From an uncultured Ruminococcus sp. (GTDB taxonomy: Bacteria > Bacillota > Clostridia > Oscillospirales > Ruminococcaceae): a stretch of 64,000 nt of DNA. Position 1 is the stretch's first letter. Every line of letters begins with the position of its first letter. The notes beneath the pieces are model-generated. The model was not told the DNA's origin. It saw only the letters and a list, made by a program, of their open reading frames with translations, and searched no databases. This document shows, one piece after another, positions 30,079-39,044 of the stretch. The position numbers and the translations under genes are program-made. The stretch is from NCBI GenBank assembly GCA_902788785.1, contig CADALT010000006.1:1-64000 (forward strand), given 5' to 3'.

Positions 30079-32298
30079 GTGAAAAACAGGGTCTATGATA
30101 ACAGAGAGCTTTCATGGCTCAAATTTAATGAAAGAGTCCTTGAAGAAGCACGGGACGAAAGTACGCCCCTGCTCGAAAGACTGCTGTTTCAATCCATATA
30201 CGGAAGTAATCTTGATGAGTTCTTTATGGTGCGGGTGGGCTCACTTTATGACGCTTCGCTTGTAGACGACCATCAGAAGGACAATAAATCAAAGATGAAA
30301 CCCTCTGAACAGGTAGCGGCTATCTGTTCAAGGGTGAGAGAGCTGATACCTGTCAAGGATGAGAGCTATAAGAATATAAATAAAGCGCTTGAAGTTCGTG
30401 GCATTACCCATAAGAGCATGAAAGCGCTGACTATACAGGAACTTGAATTTCTGGAAGCTTACTACTCCTATGAGATCAAGCCTTTCCTGAATGCGCTCAT
30501 AATAGATAAGCGTCATCCGTTCCCGTTCCTTGTGAACAAAAGCATCTATGCTGCCGCAAGGCTCACATCGAAAACAGGGTTCACTCTGGGACTTATCGGA
30601 TGCAGTGAGAAGTTTGAAAGAGTGATCTATCTGCCCAGACAGGATGGTACTATCTGTTATGTGCTGGTGGAAGAACTTATATATCATTTTGCCGATAAGA
30701 TATTCCCCGGATATAAGATCGAGGAGAAAACTCTGCTGCGTATCACAAGGAATGCAGACATCGATGTGGACGAAAGCTTTGACAGGGAGTTGGATTTCAG
30801 GCAGAATATGTCGGAGCTCATAAATAAGAGAAAGCGTCTTTGTCCCATAAGGATGCAGCTTTCCAAACAGATAAGCGACTCTTTCCGCAAGGAACTGTGT
30901 ACAAGACTAGAACTTGCCAATAAGCAGGTCTTTGTGGAGAAAACTCCTCTTGACCTTTCTTTCGTGTTTGGGGTGTTCGATAAGGCACAGGATAAGAAAG
31001 ACCTGTTCTTTGAACCACGCACACCTCAGCTGTCACGAATGATAGATGAGCAAAGACCCATGATAGATCAGATAGATGAGAGAGACCTGTTTCTGTCTTA
31101 TCCCTATGAGTCTATACAGCCTTTTATAAGACTTCTCAATGAAGCCGCAAAGGATGATGAGGTCGTATCTATCAAGATGACCCTGTACAGAGTCGCTAAG
31201 AACTCAAAGGTCATCAAGGCACTGTGTGATGCTTCCGAAAACGGCAAGGAAGTCGTGGTGCTGGTCGAGCTGAGAGCAAGATTCGATGAGGAGAATAATA
31301 TCGGCTGGTCAAAGCAGCTGGAAGAAGCAGGCTGTAGGGTCATGTATGGTCCTAAGGGGCTTAAAGTTCATTCCAAGCTGTGCCTGATAACCAGAAAGAC
31401 TGCCGATGGTGTGAAGTATACCACACAGATAGGTACAGGCAACTACAATGAAAAGACAGCAGGGCTTTACACCGATCTCTGTCTTATGACATCTAACAGT
31501 CAGATAGCTGAAGATGCTCAGGAAGTGTTCCGTACACTTTCTATCGGTGAAGTGGTCGAGCACAGCAAGATCTTGCTGGTAGCACCCCATTGTCTGCAAA
31601 ACCGTGTGCTTGAAATGATGGATAATGAGATAGCTGTTGCCAAAGCAGGCGGTGAAGGTTATGTGGGCGCTAAACTTAACTCGCTGACAGATAAAGTAAT
31701 AATAGACAAGATCATAGAATGTTCTCAGGCAGGTGTAAAAGTTGAACTGGTCATCAGAGGTATCTCATGCCTGGTGGCAGGTGTCGAGGGCGTGACAGAT
31801 AATGTTAAGATACGTTCTATAGTAGGAAGATATCTTGAACACGCCAGGATCTATATCTTCGGCAGCGGTGTCAGGAAGAATGTGTATATTTCCTCAGCCG
31901 ACTATATGACCAGAAATACCACAAGACGTGTCGAAGTGGCTGCGCCTGTATTAGATGAGGAAATAAAAAAGCGTGTGCTTGACCTGTTTGAGACACAGCT
32001 AAAGGATAATGTCAAGGCCAGGGATATGCAGCCTGATGGTACATATATCAGGAAGAAAGCGGATGGTCCCGTGATAGATGCCCAGAGCAGGCTTTTTGCC
32101 GAAGCTTATGCAAATGTCCCGGTACCAAAGCCAAAAGCCGAACCTGCGATAGAGTTAAAGGAAGAGAAATCCATTCAGGCTAAAGATGATAATGCAGAAC
32201 AGTCTGCACCGGTTGGTGAGACCAAAAAAAAAAGCTTGTGGTCAAGGTTCATCGCATTCATCTTCCGTAAAGGTAAGGATAAAAAGGAAGAGGTATAG
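30079..32298 (+). CDS. ppk: Polyphosphate kinase PPK1
   Basis: Makes inorganic polyphosphate from ATP. The 739-residue protein has the PPK1 order: N domain (NRELSWLKFNERVLEEA), head domain, and two phospholipase-D-like C domains. Key His residues are in KVHSKLCLITR and in RYLEHARIYIFGSG; IGTGNYNEKTAGLYTDLCL is typical. A Lys/Glu-rich C-terminal tail of about 50 residues (KPKAEPAIELKEEKS, ending in a KKSLWSRFIAFIF-type patch) is extra and may touch the membrane. The start is GTG at 30079 with AAGGAG 7 nt upstream. Confidence 0.95.
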   Translation: MKNRVYDNRELSWLKFNERVLEEARDESTPLLERLLFQSIYGSNLDEFFMVRVGSLYDASLVDDHQKDNKSKMKPSEQVAAICSRVRELIPVKDESYKNINKALEVRGITHKSMKALTIQELEFLEAYYSYEIKPFLNALIIDKRHPFPFLVNKSIYAAARLTSKTGFTLGLIGCSEKFERVIYLPRQDGTICYVLVEELIYHFADKIFPGYKIEEKTLLRITRNADIDVDESFDRELDFRQNMSELINKRKRLCPIRMQLSKQISDSFRKELCTRLELANKQVFVEKTPLDLSFVFGVFDKAQDKKDLFFEPRTPQLSRMIDEQRPMIDQIDERDLFLSYPYESIQPFIRLLNEAAKDDEVVSIKMTLYRVAKNSKVIKALCDASENGKEVVVLVELRARFDEENNIGWSKQLEEAGCRVMYGPKGLKVHSKLCLITRKTADGVKYTTQIGTGNYNEKTAGLYTDLCLMTSNSQIAEDAQEVFRTLSIGEVVEHSKILLVAPHCLQNRVLEMMDNEIAVAKAGGEGYVGAKLNSLTDKVIIDKIIECSQAGVKVELVIRGISCLVAGVEGVTDNVKIRSIVGRYLEHARIYIFGSGVRKNVYISSADYMTRNTTRRVEVAAPVLDEEIKKRVLDLFETQLKDNVKARDMQPDGTYIRKKADGPVIDAQSRLFAEAYANVPVPKPKAEPAIELKEEKSIQAKDDNAEQSAPVGETKKKSLWSRFIAFIFRKGKDKKEEV

Positions 32299-32317
32299 AA
32301 AAGAATAATAAAAGCGG

Positions 32318-32338
32318 CGGACAGCTTTGTGCTGTCCG
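32318..32338 (+). terminator. Hairpin after ppk
   Basis: CGGACAGC / GCTGTCCG (32318-32325 / 32331-32338) with a 5-nt loop, followed by TCTGTTGTGTT, a moderate T-tract. Confidence 0.6.
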
Positions 32339-32395
32339 TCTGTTGTGTTATATAGTTTACTGTAAGGATAAAATAATAATTTTCGGGAGAGTAAA

Positions 32396-34135
32396 ATGTT
32401 CAGATTATTCAGGTATTTGAAAAATTATAAAAAGGAGAGTGTCATAGGTCCTCTGTTCAAGCTTATCGAGGCTTGTTTTGAACTGGCTGTACCTGTCGTT
32501 ATGAAGAAGATAATCGATGTGGGTATAGTCAATGAGGATATGGGTTATATTCTGCGTATGGGCGGCATAATGGTGCTGCTGGGAGTGCTGGGACTTTCGT
32601 GTTCGTTGACTGCACAGTTTTTTGCAGCCAAAGCATCGGTCGGTTTCGGCACAGCGCTCAGGACTGATCTTATGCGTCACATCAATAAGCTGTCTTATTC
32701 GGAGATAGATTCCATTGGCAGCAGTACACTTGTTACACGAATGACCGCTGATATAAATACGGCTCAGTCAGGTGTGAACATTCTTTTGAGATTGCTGCTC
32801 AGGTCACCGTTCATAGTTATAGGTGCGGTCATAATGGCATTTACCTTCTCTGTGAAGCTTACGCTGATATTTCTGATAGCAGCACCATGTCTGGCGTTTG
32901 TCATTTATAGGATAATGAGCCTTACTATACCGAGATATAAGCATATACGCAAGACTCTGGACAGAACAAATCTGCTCACGAGCGAAGCGCTCTCGGGTGC
33001 AAGGGTGATACGTGCTTTTTCAAGACAGGAAGATGAGGAAAGAGAATTTCGTAATGTAAATGAAGAACTGACAGTTCTTCAGCTTGCAGCAGGCAAGATA
33101 AGCGCCCTTATGAATCCCATGACTTATGTTATAGTAAATATTGCCATTACCGCACTGATATGGTTCGGCGGAAGAGCTGTGCTTGTGGGCAGTATCTCGC
33201 AGGGTGACATGGTAGCGCTGATAAACTATATGAACCAGATACTTCTTGCACTGCTGGCAATGGCTATACTTGTGACTAATATCACGAAAATGCAGGCATC
33301 AGCCATAAGGATAAATGATGTTTTCGATGTAAAACCTTCTGTTACCGATGAAGGCAACAGCGAGGTCAAAGCTGATGATTCGGCGCCTGCGGTAGAGTTC
33401 AGAAATGTAAGCTTTGCTTATAGCGGTTCGGAGGAGCAGGCTTTATCAGATATAAGTTTCACTGTTAACAGAGGCGAGACGGTCGGCATAATCGGCGGTA
33501 CAGGTTCGGGAAAATCAACAGTGATAAATCTTATCCCACGATTTTATGACGTATCCTCGGGACAGGTTCTGGTAGATGGTACTGATGTAAAAAAATATCC
33601 TTTTAAGCAGCTCAGGCATAAAATAGGCATAGTACCGCAGAGGGCTGTGCTTTTTAAGGGTACTATACGTGATAATTTAAAATGGCGTGATAAGAGCGCC
33701 TCGGATGATGAAATCATTAAGGCACTTAAACTTGCACAGGCATATGATTTTGTTATGGAAAAGCCCTCGGGTCTTGATGAACAGATAGTCAGGGACGGTA
33801 AGAACCTTTCTGGCGGTCAGAGACAGAGACTCACCATAGCGAGAGCTTTTATAGGTTCACCCGAGATAGTCATACTCGATGACTCGGCTTCGGCACTTGA
33901 CCTAGCCACAGATGCAAGACTCAGGAAAGCGATAGCAGATGAGACTGATGGTATTACCGTGTTTATAGTTTCCCAGAGGATATCTTCCATAAAAAATGTG
34001 GATAAAATAATTGTTATGGACGATGGCAGAGTTTCAGGCATAGGCACTCATTCAGAGCTTTTCAATAACTGCGAGGTCTACAAAGAGATTTGCCTGTCGC
34101 AGCTTTCCGATGAGGAGGTGAAGAACATTGGCTGA
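32396..34135 (+). CDS. ABC exporter half-transporter with degenerate ATP site
   Basis: A 579-residue type IV ABC half-transporter: six membrane helices (about residues 15-310) then the nucleotide-binding domain. Walker A is GGTGSGKST and the signature LSGGQRQRL is canonical. Walker B reads VILDDSASALD, with Asp instead of catalytic Glu, and the switch His is Gln (IVSQRISS). Together with the next gene's altered signature this is the one-degenerate-site layout of TM287/288, LmrCD and BmrCD. GGGAGAG precedes the ATG. The substrate is probably a drug, peptide or lipid but cannot be read from sequence. Confidence 0.92.
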   Translation: MFRLFRYLKNYKKESVIGPLFKLIEACFELAVPVVMKKIIDVGIVNEDMGYILRMGGIMVLLGVLGLSCSLTAQFFAAKASVGFGTALRTDLMRHINKLSYSEIDSIGSSTLVTRMTADINTAQSGVNILLRLLLRSPFIVIGAVIMAFTFSVKLTLIFLIAAPCLAFVIYRIMSLTIPRYKHIRKTLDRTNLLTSEALSGARVIRAFSRQEDEEREFRNVNEELTVLQLAAGKISALMNPMTYVIVNIAITALIWFGGRAVLVGSISQGDMVALINYMNQILLALLAMAILVTNITKMQASAIRINDVFDVKPSVTDEGNSEVKADDSAPAVEFRNVSFAYSGSEEQALSDISFTVNRGETVGIIGGTGSGKSTVINLIPRFYDVSSGQVLVDGTDVKKYPFKQLRHKIGIVPQRAVLFKGTIRDNLKWRDKSASDDEIIKALKLAQAYDFVMEKPSGLDEQIVRDGKNLSGGQRQRLTIARAFIGSPEIVILDDSASALDLATDARLRKAIADETDGITVFIVSQRISSIKNVDKIIVMDDGRVSGIGTHSELFNNCEVYKEICLSQLSDEEVKNIG

Positions 34136-35888
34136 TAAGAATAAAAATAGTGCAGGTGTTCTTCGCAGGCTGATGAGGTATGCGTCACCCTATGTGCCGA
34201 TGTTCATATTGTCAATGGTATTTGCGGTCATAACAGTGGCAACGACACTTTATGCGCCTATTTTGATAGGTCGTGCGGTGGATGTGATGATAGGTAGGGA
34301 TAATGTTGATCTCGATAAGCTGACACCGATAGTTATCGAACTTGTTGTAGTGGTTGCTGTCACGGCATTGTCGCAGTGGCTTATGTCACTCCTGACCAAT
34401 AAGATCACTTTCAATGTTGTGCGTGATATCAGGAATGATGCTTTCTGTAAGCTTGACAGACTGCCGCTCTCCCATATCGACTCACACCCTCACGGCGATA
34501 TAATCAGCCGTATCATCACGGATATTGACCAGATATCCGATGGATTGCTGATGGGATTTGCACAGCTGTTCACAGGTATATGTACAATTTTTGGTACTAT
34601 TATTTTTATGCTCAGGATAAACCTGAAAATATCACTTATTGTGATCCTGCTGACTCCGCTTTCGCTTTTTGTGGCGAGATTTATCGCAAAGAACACTTTC
34701 ATGCTGTTTCATAAACAGTCCGAGGCGAGAGGTGAGATGACATCACTTGTGGAGGAAGTTACGGGAGATCTGAAAACGGTCCAGGCTTTCGGTTATGAGG
34801 AAGAGGCGGAGGAGCGTTTTGAGGTATACAATAAAAGACTTCAGCAGGTCGGAGTAAAAGCCATATTCTTCTCGTCGCTGACTAACCCCTGTACTCGTTT
34901 TGTGAATGGGTTGGTTTACACATCTGTGGGCATATTTGGTGCGCTGGCTGTCATGAACGGCGCAGGTACATTCACGGTGGGAAATCTTTCTAGTTTCCTG
35001 ACATATGCAAATCAGTACACTAAACCATTCAACGAAATATCAGGAGTTATTACCGAACTGCAAAGCGCACTGGCTTCCGCAGGGCGTGTATTCGACCTGA
35101 TAGATGAAAAAGAAGAAATTCCTGACAGCAAAGATGCAGTTGTGCTTTCGGAGGTCGACGGAAGTGTTGAAGCACGACACGTTTATTTCAGTTATGATCC
35201 TAAGGTCAAGCTTATCGAGGACTTTGATCTTCATGTAAGGCCCGGCGAGAGGACAGCGATAGTCGGACCCACAGGCTGCGGAAAGACGACCATGATAAAT
35301 CTGCTGATGCGTTTTTATGATACCGACAGCGGCGAGATAAGGGTAAGCGGTACTCCCATTAAGGATTGCACACGCAGTTCGATGCGTTCGATGTACGGCA
35401 TGGTCTTGCAGGAAACATGGCTCAAAACAGCTACTATCCGTGATAACATCCGTTACGGCAAGCCCGATGCTACTGAGGATGAGGTAATAAAGGCGGCGAA
35501 GTCTGCCCACTGCCACGGATTTATAAAGCGTTTGCCCAAGGGGTATGATACAGTCATTTCCGATGCTTTCAGCACCCTTTCACAGGGACAGAAACAGCTT
35601 TTGTGTATTGCGAGGGTCATGCTTTCGCTGCCGCCAATGCTTATACTTGATGAAGCTACATCTTCTATAGATACCAGGACCGAACTCATCGTTCAGCGTG
35701 CCTTTGCCAAGATGATGGAAGGCAGGACGAGCTTTATAATCGCACATCGACTTTCTACCATTAAGGAAGCCGATAATATAATCGTTATGAGATCGGGGCA
35801 TATAGTTGAACAGGGAACGCATGATTCTCTTATGGAAAAAGGCGGATTTTACAGCGAACTTTATAATTCACAGTTTGCGGTGGAATAG
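34128..35888 (+). CDS. ABC exporter half-transporter with consensus catalytic site
   Basis: A 586-residue partner of the preceding half-transporter. Six membrane helices precede a nucleotide-binding domain with Walker A GPTGCGKTT, Walker B MLILDEATSSID with the catalytic Glu, and the switch His in FIIAHRLSTI. Its signature is LSQGQKQLL rather than LSGGQ, as in other heterodimeric exporters. The start is TTG at 34128 with GGAGGTG 7 nt upstream, overlapping the previous gene by 8 bp, which indicates coupled production of the two subunits. Confidence 0.92.
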   Translation: MADKNKNSAGVLRRLMRYASPYVPMFILSMVFAVITVATTLYAPILIGRAVDVMIGRDNVDLDKLTPIVIELVVVVAVTALSQWLMSLLTNKITFNVVRDIRNDAFCKLDRLPLSHIDSHPHGDIISRIITDIDQISDGLLMGFAQLFTGICTIFGTIIFMLRINLKISLIVILLTPLSLFVARFIAKNTFMLFHKQSEARGEMTSLVEEVTGDLKTVQAFGYEEEAEERFEVYNKRLQQVGVKAIFFSSLTNPCTRFVNGLVYTSVGIFGALAVMNGAGTFTVGNLSSFLTYANQYTKPFNEISGVITELQSALASAGRVFDLIDEKEEIPDSKDAVVLSEVDGSVEARHVYFSYDPKVKLIEDFDLHVRPGERTAIVGPTGCGKTTMINLLMRFYDTDSGEIRVSGTPIKDCTRSSMRSMYGMVLQETWLKTATIRDNIRYGKPDATEDEVIKAAKSAHCHGFIKRLPKGYDTVISDAFSTLSQGQKQLLCIARVMLSLPPMLILDEATSSIDTRTELIVQRAFAKMMEGRTSFIIAHRLSTIKEADNIIVMRSGHIVEQGTHDSLMEKGGFYSELYNSQFAVE

Positions 35889-35900
35889 TTGATATAAGAA

Positions 35901-35930
35901 AAGCGGACAGTTGATGCTGTCCGCTTTTTT
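35901..35930. terminator. Intrinsic terminator between converging operons
   Basis: AAGCGGACAG / CTGTCCGCTT (35901-35910 / 35917-35926) with a 6-nt loop and a T-run on the plus strand; leftward it also ends in TTTTCTT. Confidence 0.85.
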
Positions 35931-35937
35931 GTACATA

Positions 35938-36285
35938 TCAGTTTGTCATTATGCCGACCTTTGCCAACAGTTTCGAGGCTGTTTCCTTATCTATGGGATA
36001 AAGTCTGCTGTGCGCTGTTTGTTTTTCGCCTTCGATATGCAGGAACTCTATGAGGGCATCTGACATATCCTTTGAGGTGTAAAGCACGCCTGTAATATAG
36101 CTTGCTTTTGTAGCATAGTAGTTCACAGGCTTTAGTCTCAGCAGTGACTTGCAGTCCGTATCCATATCACGGATCAGTCCATCGTAATCATCATCTACGA
36201 AGTTGATCCTGCGGCATTTCATGTCACGAGTTTTTTCACGCAGCGGATCATTGTCCTTAGGCTGCTTTTTAAATATGGAAAACAT
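35938..36285 (-). CDS. Small uncharacterised protein downstream of gatD
   Basis: A 115-residue soluble protein, not recognised. It begins MFSIFKKQPKDND, has an acidic middle (NFVDDDYDGLIRDMDTDCKS) and ends with KLLAKVGIMTN. There is no signal peptide or membrane segment. It starts 7 bp after the gatD stop with a weak GTGAGAAAG ribosome site, so it is probably part of the Nudix-murT-gatD transcript. Confidence 0.65.
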   Translation of the reverse strand: MFSIFKKQPKDNDPLREKTRDMKCRRINFVDDDYDGLIRDMDTDCKSLLRLKPVNYYATKASYITGVLYTSKDMSDALIEFLHIEGEKQTAHSRLYPIDKETASKLLAKVGIMTN

Positions 36286-36292
36286 AGCTTTC

Positions 36293-37033
36293 TCACTTTA
36301 AAAGTCTCTCGAACAGCTGCTTGCGGCAGTCGCTCTCAAGCTTATCGTTTATGGGTTCGGGGATATATTTTTCGCCCGTCTTTCTTGTCATGCAGTACGA
36401 TATGATATGGTCGGCAAGTTTTGGGTTCTTTGAGAGCAGAGGACCGTGCAGATAAGTTGCTGTAACGTTCTTTTCTGTGTAACCCTCGGTGGAACTTGCA
36501 AATTCGTTGCCGTTGCCTGCCAATACTTTTCCGAAGGGGTGCTTGACATTTGTGGTCTGACCGCCGTGGTTTTCAAAGCCTATGACCTTATAGCTTTTAT
36601 CATCGAGCTGTGTTTCGACCACTATGTTACCTATGCAGCGTTCACGCTTATTAGTAGAAGCAACGGTGTAGTAGTCAAACAGACCGAGTCCCGGTATTTT
36701 TTTGCCGTTGGAGTCTTTATAGTACTGGCCCATAAGCTGATAGCCGCCGCATATCATCAGGAAATATACACCCTTTGCATAAGCTGCTTTGATGTTATCA
36801 CGCAGCCCCAGCAGGTCATCAGCCAGAAGCTGCTGCTCAAAATCTGCACCACCGCCCAGATATATCATATCTACGTCGGAAAAATCGGTATCCTTGTCCC
36901 CGAGTTCGTGCTTAACAACTTCTGTTTCGATACCTCTCATGCGGCATCTGTAGCGCAGTATCTCAACATTTCCGCTGTCGCCGTAAAGGTCGAGCATCGC
37001 AGGGTACATATGCAGTATTTTCAGTTTATCCAT
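36293..37033 (-). CDS. gatD: Lipid II isoglutaminyl synthase, glutaminase subunit
   Basis: With MurT it amidates the D-Glu of the lipid II stem peptide to D-isoglutamine. The 246-residue CobB/CobQ-like class I glutaminase has the catalytic Cys in FLMICGGYQLMGQYY and the His in ATYLHGPLLSKNPKLAD, and begins with LKILHMYPAMLDLYGDSGN. Its ATG overlaps murT by 8 bp with GGAAGG upstream, so the two subunits are coupled. Confidence 0.95.
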   Translation of the reverse strand: MDKLKILHMYPAMLDLYGDSGNVEILRYRCRMRGIETEVVKHELGDKDTDFSDVDMIYLGGGADFEQQLLADDLLGLRDNIKAAYAKGVYFLMICGGYQLMGQYYKDSNGKKIPGLGLFDYYTVASTNKRERCIGNIVVETQLDDKSYKVIGFENHGGQTTNVKHPFGKVLAGNGNEFASSTEGYTEKNVTATYLHGPLLSKNPKLADHIISYCMTRKTGEKYIPEPINDKLESDCRKQLFERLLK

Positions 37034-38378
37034 TTGTGCCGCCTTCCTTTACTTTTTCCTTGTAACGCTTTATAGCAGCACGGGTGGGCTGTATAGCGGT
37101 GTAGTTAGCAATGGCGTACTTATAACCCTTGTTCTTGAAGAACTCATTCATCGCATCGTCAAGGTCGGGCTTTACCACGATGTTGTCAGGGTCATAGCCC
37201 GAACATTTTATCCTTATAGCGATATCATAAGCTCTTGAACCGCTGGTGACTACCCTTGTAACGTTCTCGAACACCGAGAAGTTAATGTCCCATATCCACG
37301 AAACATCATGGCCGTCCGCAAGGTTGTCATTGAGGACAAATAGCAGTTCTTTTGCGCCCTTGTGCTCGTTCATAACACGCAGGGTCATGTTAGCGCCCAC
37401 GGGATTTTTCGCAAGGTTTACCAGTAACTCGCTGCCGTCAACGCTGAATTTCTCCAGCCTGCCGTTGTTGACCTCGAATTTCTCGAAAGTCTCGTGTAGT
37501 ATCTTCTTATCGAAGTTATAAAGATTTGCCGCAGTATATACAGCCGCAAGGTTGTAAACGTAGTAGATACTGTTGTGGCTTATCTTGTACTCTTCTCCCT
37601 CAAATTCCACAGAGGGCACATCCAACTTAACGTTCTTGGCAGTGATATATGGTTTAACATCACCGAAACCGCATTTTGGACACTTGAATCTGCCCACATG
37701 AGAATACTGGTAGTAATCGTATTTAAGCTCCTCACCGCACCTTGGGCAGAACTTGCCTTCACCGACTTCGTAAGGCTGATCTGTAGCTCCTGCATAACGG
37801 TCAACGCTGAAATAGAAAATATTCTTGTTTTTTGGATTTGCAAGTCCCAGTCTTGAAACGTTGGGGTCGTCGGCATTAAGTACCACGTTGCCCTCATAGG
37901 TCTCAAGAAATTTCTTGACTTTCAGTATTAGTGTTTCGACTTCGCCGTTACGGTCGAGCTGGTCACGGAAAAAGTTCAGCAGAACCAGTGTTTCCAGCTT
38001 CATCTTTGAGAAAATGACAGGAACATGGCTCTCATCAACTTCCAGCACCAGATAATCCGCCTTTACTCTACCCTTCATATCACAGTTGTTCAGCAGCAGG
38101 GAGGTTATACCTGTGTCAAGGTTGTTGCCCTGCTTGTTGGTGATTATCTTCTTGCCTGTGCTTTCAAAGATGTGACTCAGGTAATTGGTGGTAGAAGTTT
38201 TGCCGTTCGTACCTGTTACAGCTATTATTGGACAATCTACCTTGAAAGCTTTCAGGCAGTCTTTGTTAAGTTCCCAGAGTATCAGCCCCGGGGCATTGCC
38301 TGCATCCCTGCCAAGCAGATGCAGTGTTTTTACCATCAGTTTGCCGAACCATATTGTCAGCGTGTTTTTTAAACTCAT
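37026..38378 (-). CDS. murT: Lipid II isoglutaminyl synthase, Mur-ligase-like subunit
   Basis: A 450-residue Mur-ligase relative acting with GatD. The ATP-binding loop is AVTGTNGKTSTTNYLSHIF. Inserted in the central domain is a Cys4 zinc ribbon (FCPRCGEELKY ... RFKCPKCGFGD), characteristic of MurT. The C-terminal DUF1727 domain contains NPVGANMTLRVM and LNDNLADGHDVSWIWD. GGAG lies 8 nt before the ATG. The gene follows a Nudix hydrolase by 29 bp. Confidence 0.95.
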   Translation of the reverse strand: MSLKNTLTIWFGKLMVKTLHLLGRDAGNAPGLILWELNKDCLKAFKVDCPIIAVTGTNGKTSTTNYLSHIFESTGKKIITNKQGNNLDTGITSLLLNNCDMKGRVKADYLVLEVDESHVPVIFSKMKLETLVLLNFFRDQLDRNGEVETLILKVKKFLETYEGNVVLNADDPNVSRLGLANPKNKNIFYFSVDRYAGATDQPYEVGEGKFCPRCGEELKYDYYQYSHVGRFKCPKCGFGDVKPYITAKNVKLDVPSVEFEGEEYKISHNSIYYVYNLAAVYTAANLYNFDKKILHETFEKFEVNNGRLEKFSVDGSELLVNLAKNPVGANMTLRVMNEHKGAKELLFVLNDNLADGHDVSWIWDINFSVFENVTRVVTSGSRAYDIAIRIKCSGYDPDNIVVKPDLDDAMNEFFKNKGYKYAIANYTAIQPTRAAIKRYKEKVKEGGTNG

Positions 38379-38407
38379 TTTTCTTACTCCGTGTAATATT
38401 TTTTATG

Positions 38408-38872
38408 TCAGTCTTTTTTGAATTGACGCATATACTCTTCAATAACAGGGCGTATGGGAGGGGATATCATATCAGGGGTAATCTCATCTAAGGTAAAATA
38501 TCTTAACTCTTCGATCTCTGATTCCTGAGCCTTTGGTGTGCCGTGATATTTTCTGCAAATATAGACTATCTCAATATTTGAGACTTCGTCGCCGTTAGGA
38601 TAGATGTAGTGAGTATCTTTTCCCGAGTTAATATAGAATAGTTCCATCTCGTCGGCAACTATGCCCATTTCCTCAAAAAGCTCACGAGCGGCACAGTCCT
38701 CTATCTTTTCATTGATCTCCACAGAACCGCCGGCATAGCCCCACAAATGATTATCCGTGCGCTTGCCGAGAAGCAGTCTGCCGTTCTTATCCACAATGAT
38801 AATACTTCCCGAACATTGTATAATGGTTCGGTGTCCGACCAGCTTTCGCATATCGAAAATATATCCGCCCAT
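38408..38872 (-). CDS. Nudix hydrolase
   Basis: A 154-residue pyrophosphohydrolase. The Nudix box GGSVEINEKIEDCAARELFE followed by EMGI fits G-x5-E-x7-REU-x-EE-x-GU completely, preceded by the strand IIIVDKNGRLLLGKRTDNHLW. The substrate is unknown; members hydrolyse nucleoside diphosphates linked to another group, oxidised nucleotides or sugar nucleotides. GGGAG lies 7 nt before the ATG. It is the first gene of the leftward operon with murT and gatD, and its leader carries a terminator and an alternative stem. Confidence 0.9.
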   Translation of the reverse strand: MGGYIFDMRKLVGHRTIIQCSGSIIIVDKNGRLLLGKRTDNHLWGYAGGSVEINEKIEDCAARELFEEMGIVADEMELFYINSGKDTHYIYPNGDEVSNIEIVYICRKYHGTPKAQESEIEELRYFTLDEITPDMISPPIRPVIEEYMRQFKKD

Positions 38873-38886
38873 ACCATATCTCCCGT

Positions 38887-38945
38887 ATTAAAAAAGAAAG
38901 TACGGCGGCAGGGTTTGGTACCTGCATTAACTATCGCCCTCGTAC
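38887..38945 (-). terminator. Leader terminator before the Nudix gene
   Basis: On the minus strand GTACG (38945-38941) pairs with CGTAC (38904-38900). Inside are CGC/GCG and GCAGG/CCTGC pairs with an asymmetric 9-nt bulge. TTTCTTTTTT follows directly (38899-38890). It lies between the promoter and the start codon, so it must be regulated. Confidence 0.75.
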
Positions 38946-38991
38946 AGCTGAGAGTTACGCCGTCTTTGACTTCTGCCGAAATCTGCTGTAC
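38942..38991 (-). promoter_or_regulatory. Candidate riboswitch aptamer or antiterminator stem
   Basis: On the minus strand GTACAGC (38991-38985) pairs with GCTGTAC (38948-38942), enclosing 36 nt with possible small hairpins (GTC-AAA-GAC). Its 3' strand shares four bases (38942-38945) with the 5' strand of the leader terminator, so the two structures exclude each other. This is the standard riboswitch expression layout. I could not match it to a known class. Confidence 0.55.
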
Positions 38992-39015
38992 ACTTAACGG
39001 AAGAAGACCTATTTA

Positions 39016-39044
39016 ATAATATAACAAATCGCTCCAAATGTCAA
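39016..39044 (-). promoter_or_regulatory. Promoter of the Nudix-murT-gatD operon
   Basis: On the minus strand TTGACA (39044-39039) and TATTAT (39021-39016) with a 17-bp spacer. Transcription would start near 39009, giving a leader of about 135 nt. Confidence 0.8.

Noticed and set aside
33880..33905. Mutated Walker B in the first ABC half-transporter as a sign of decay
   Set aside because: The Glu-to-Asp and His-to-Gln changes match the established asymmetric exporter family, and the frame is intact.
38747..39016. Rightward open frame over the Nudix start and leader
   Set aside because: It overlaps the Nudix N-terminus and the promoter, and its region is better explained as a structured leader RNA with terminator. 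No ribosome site was found.
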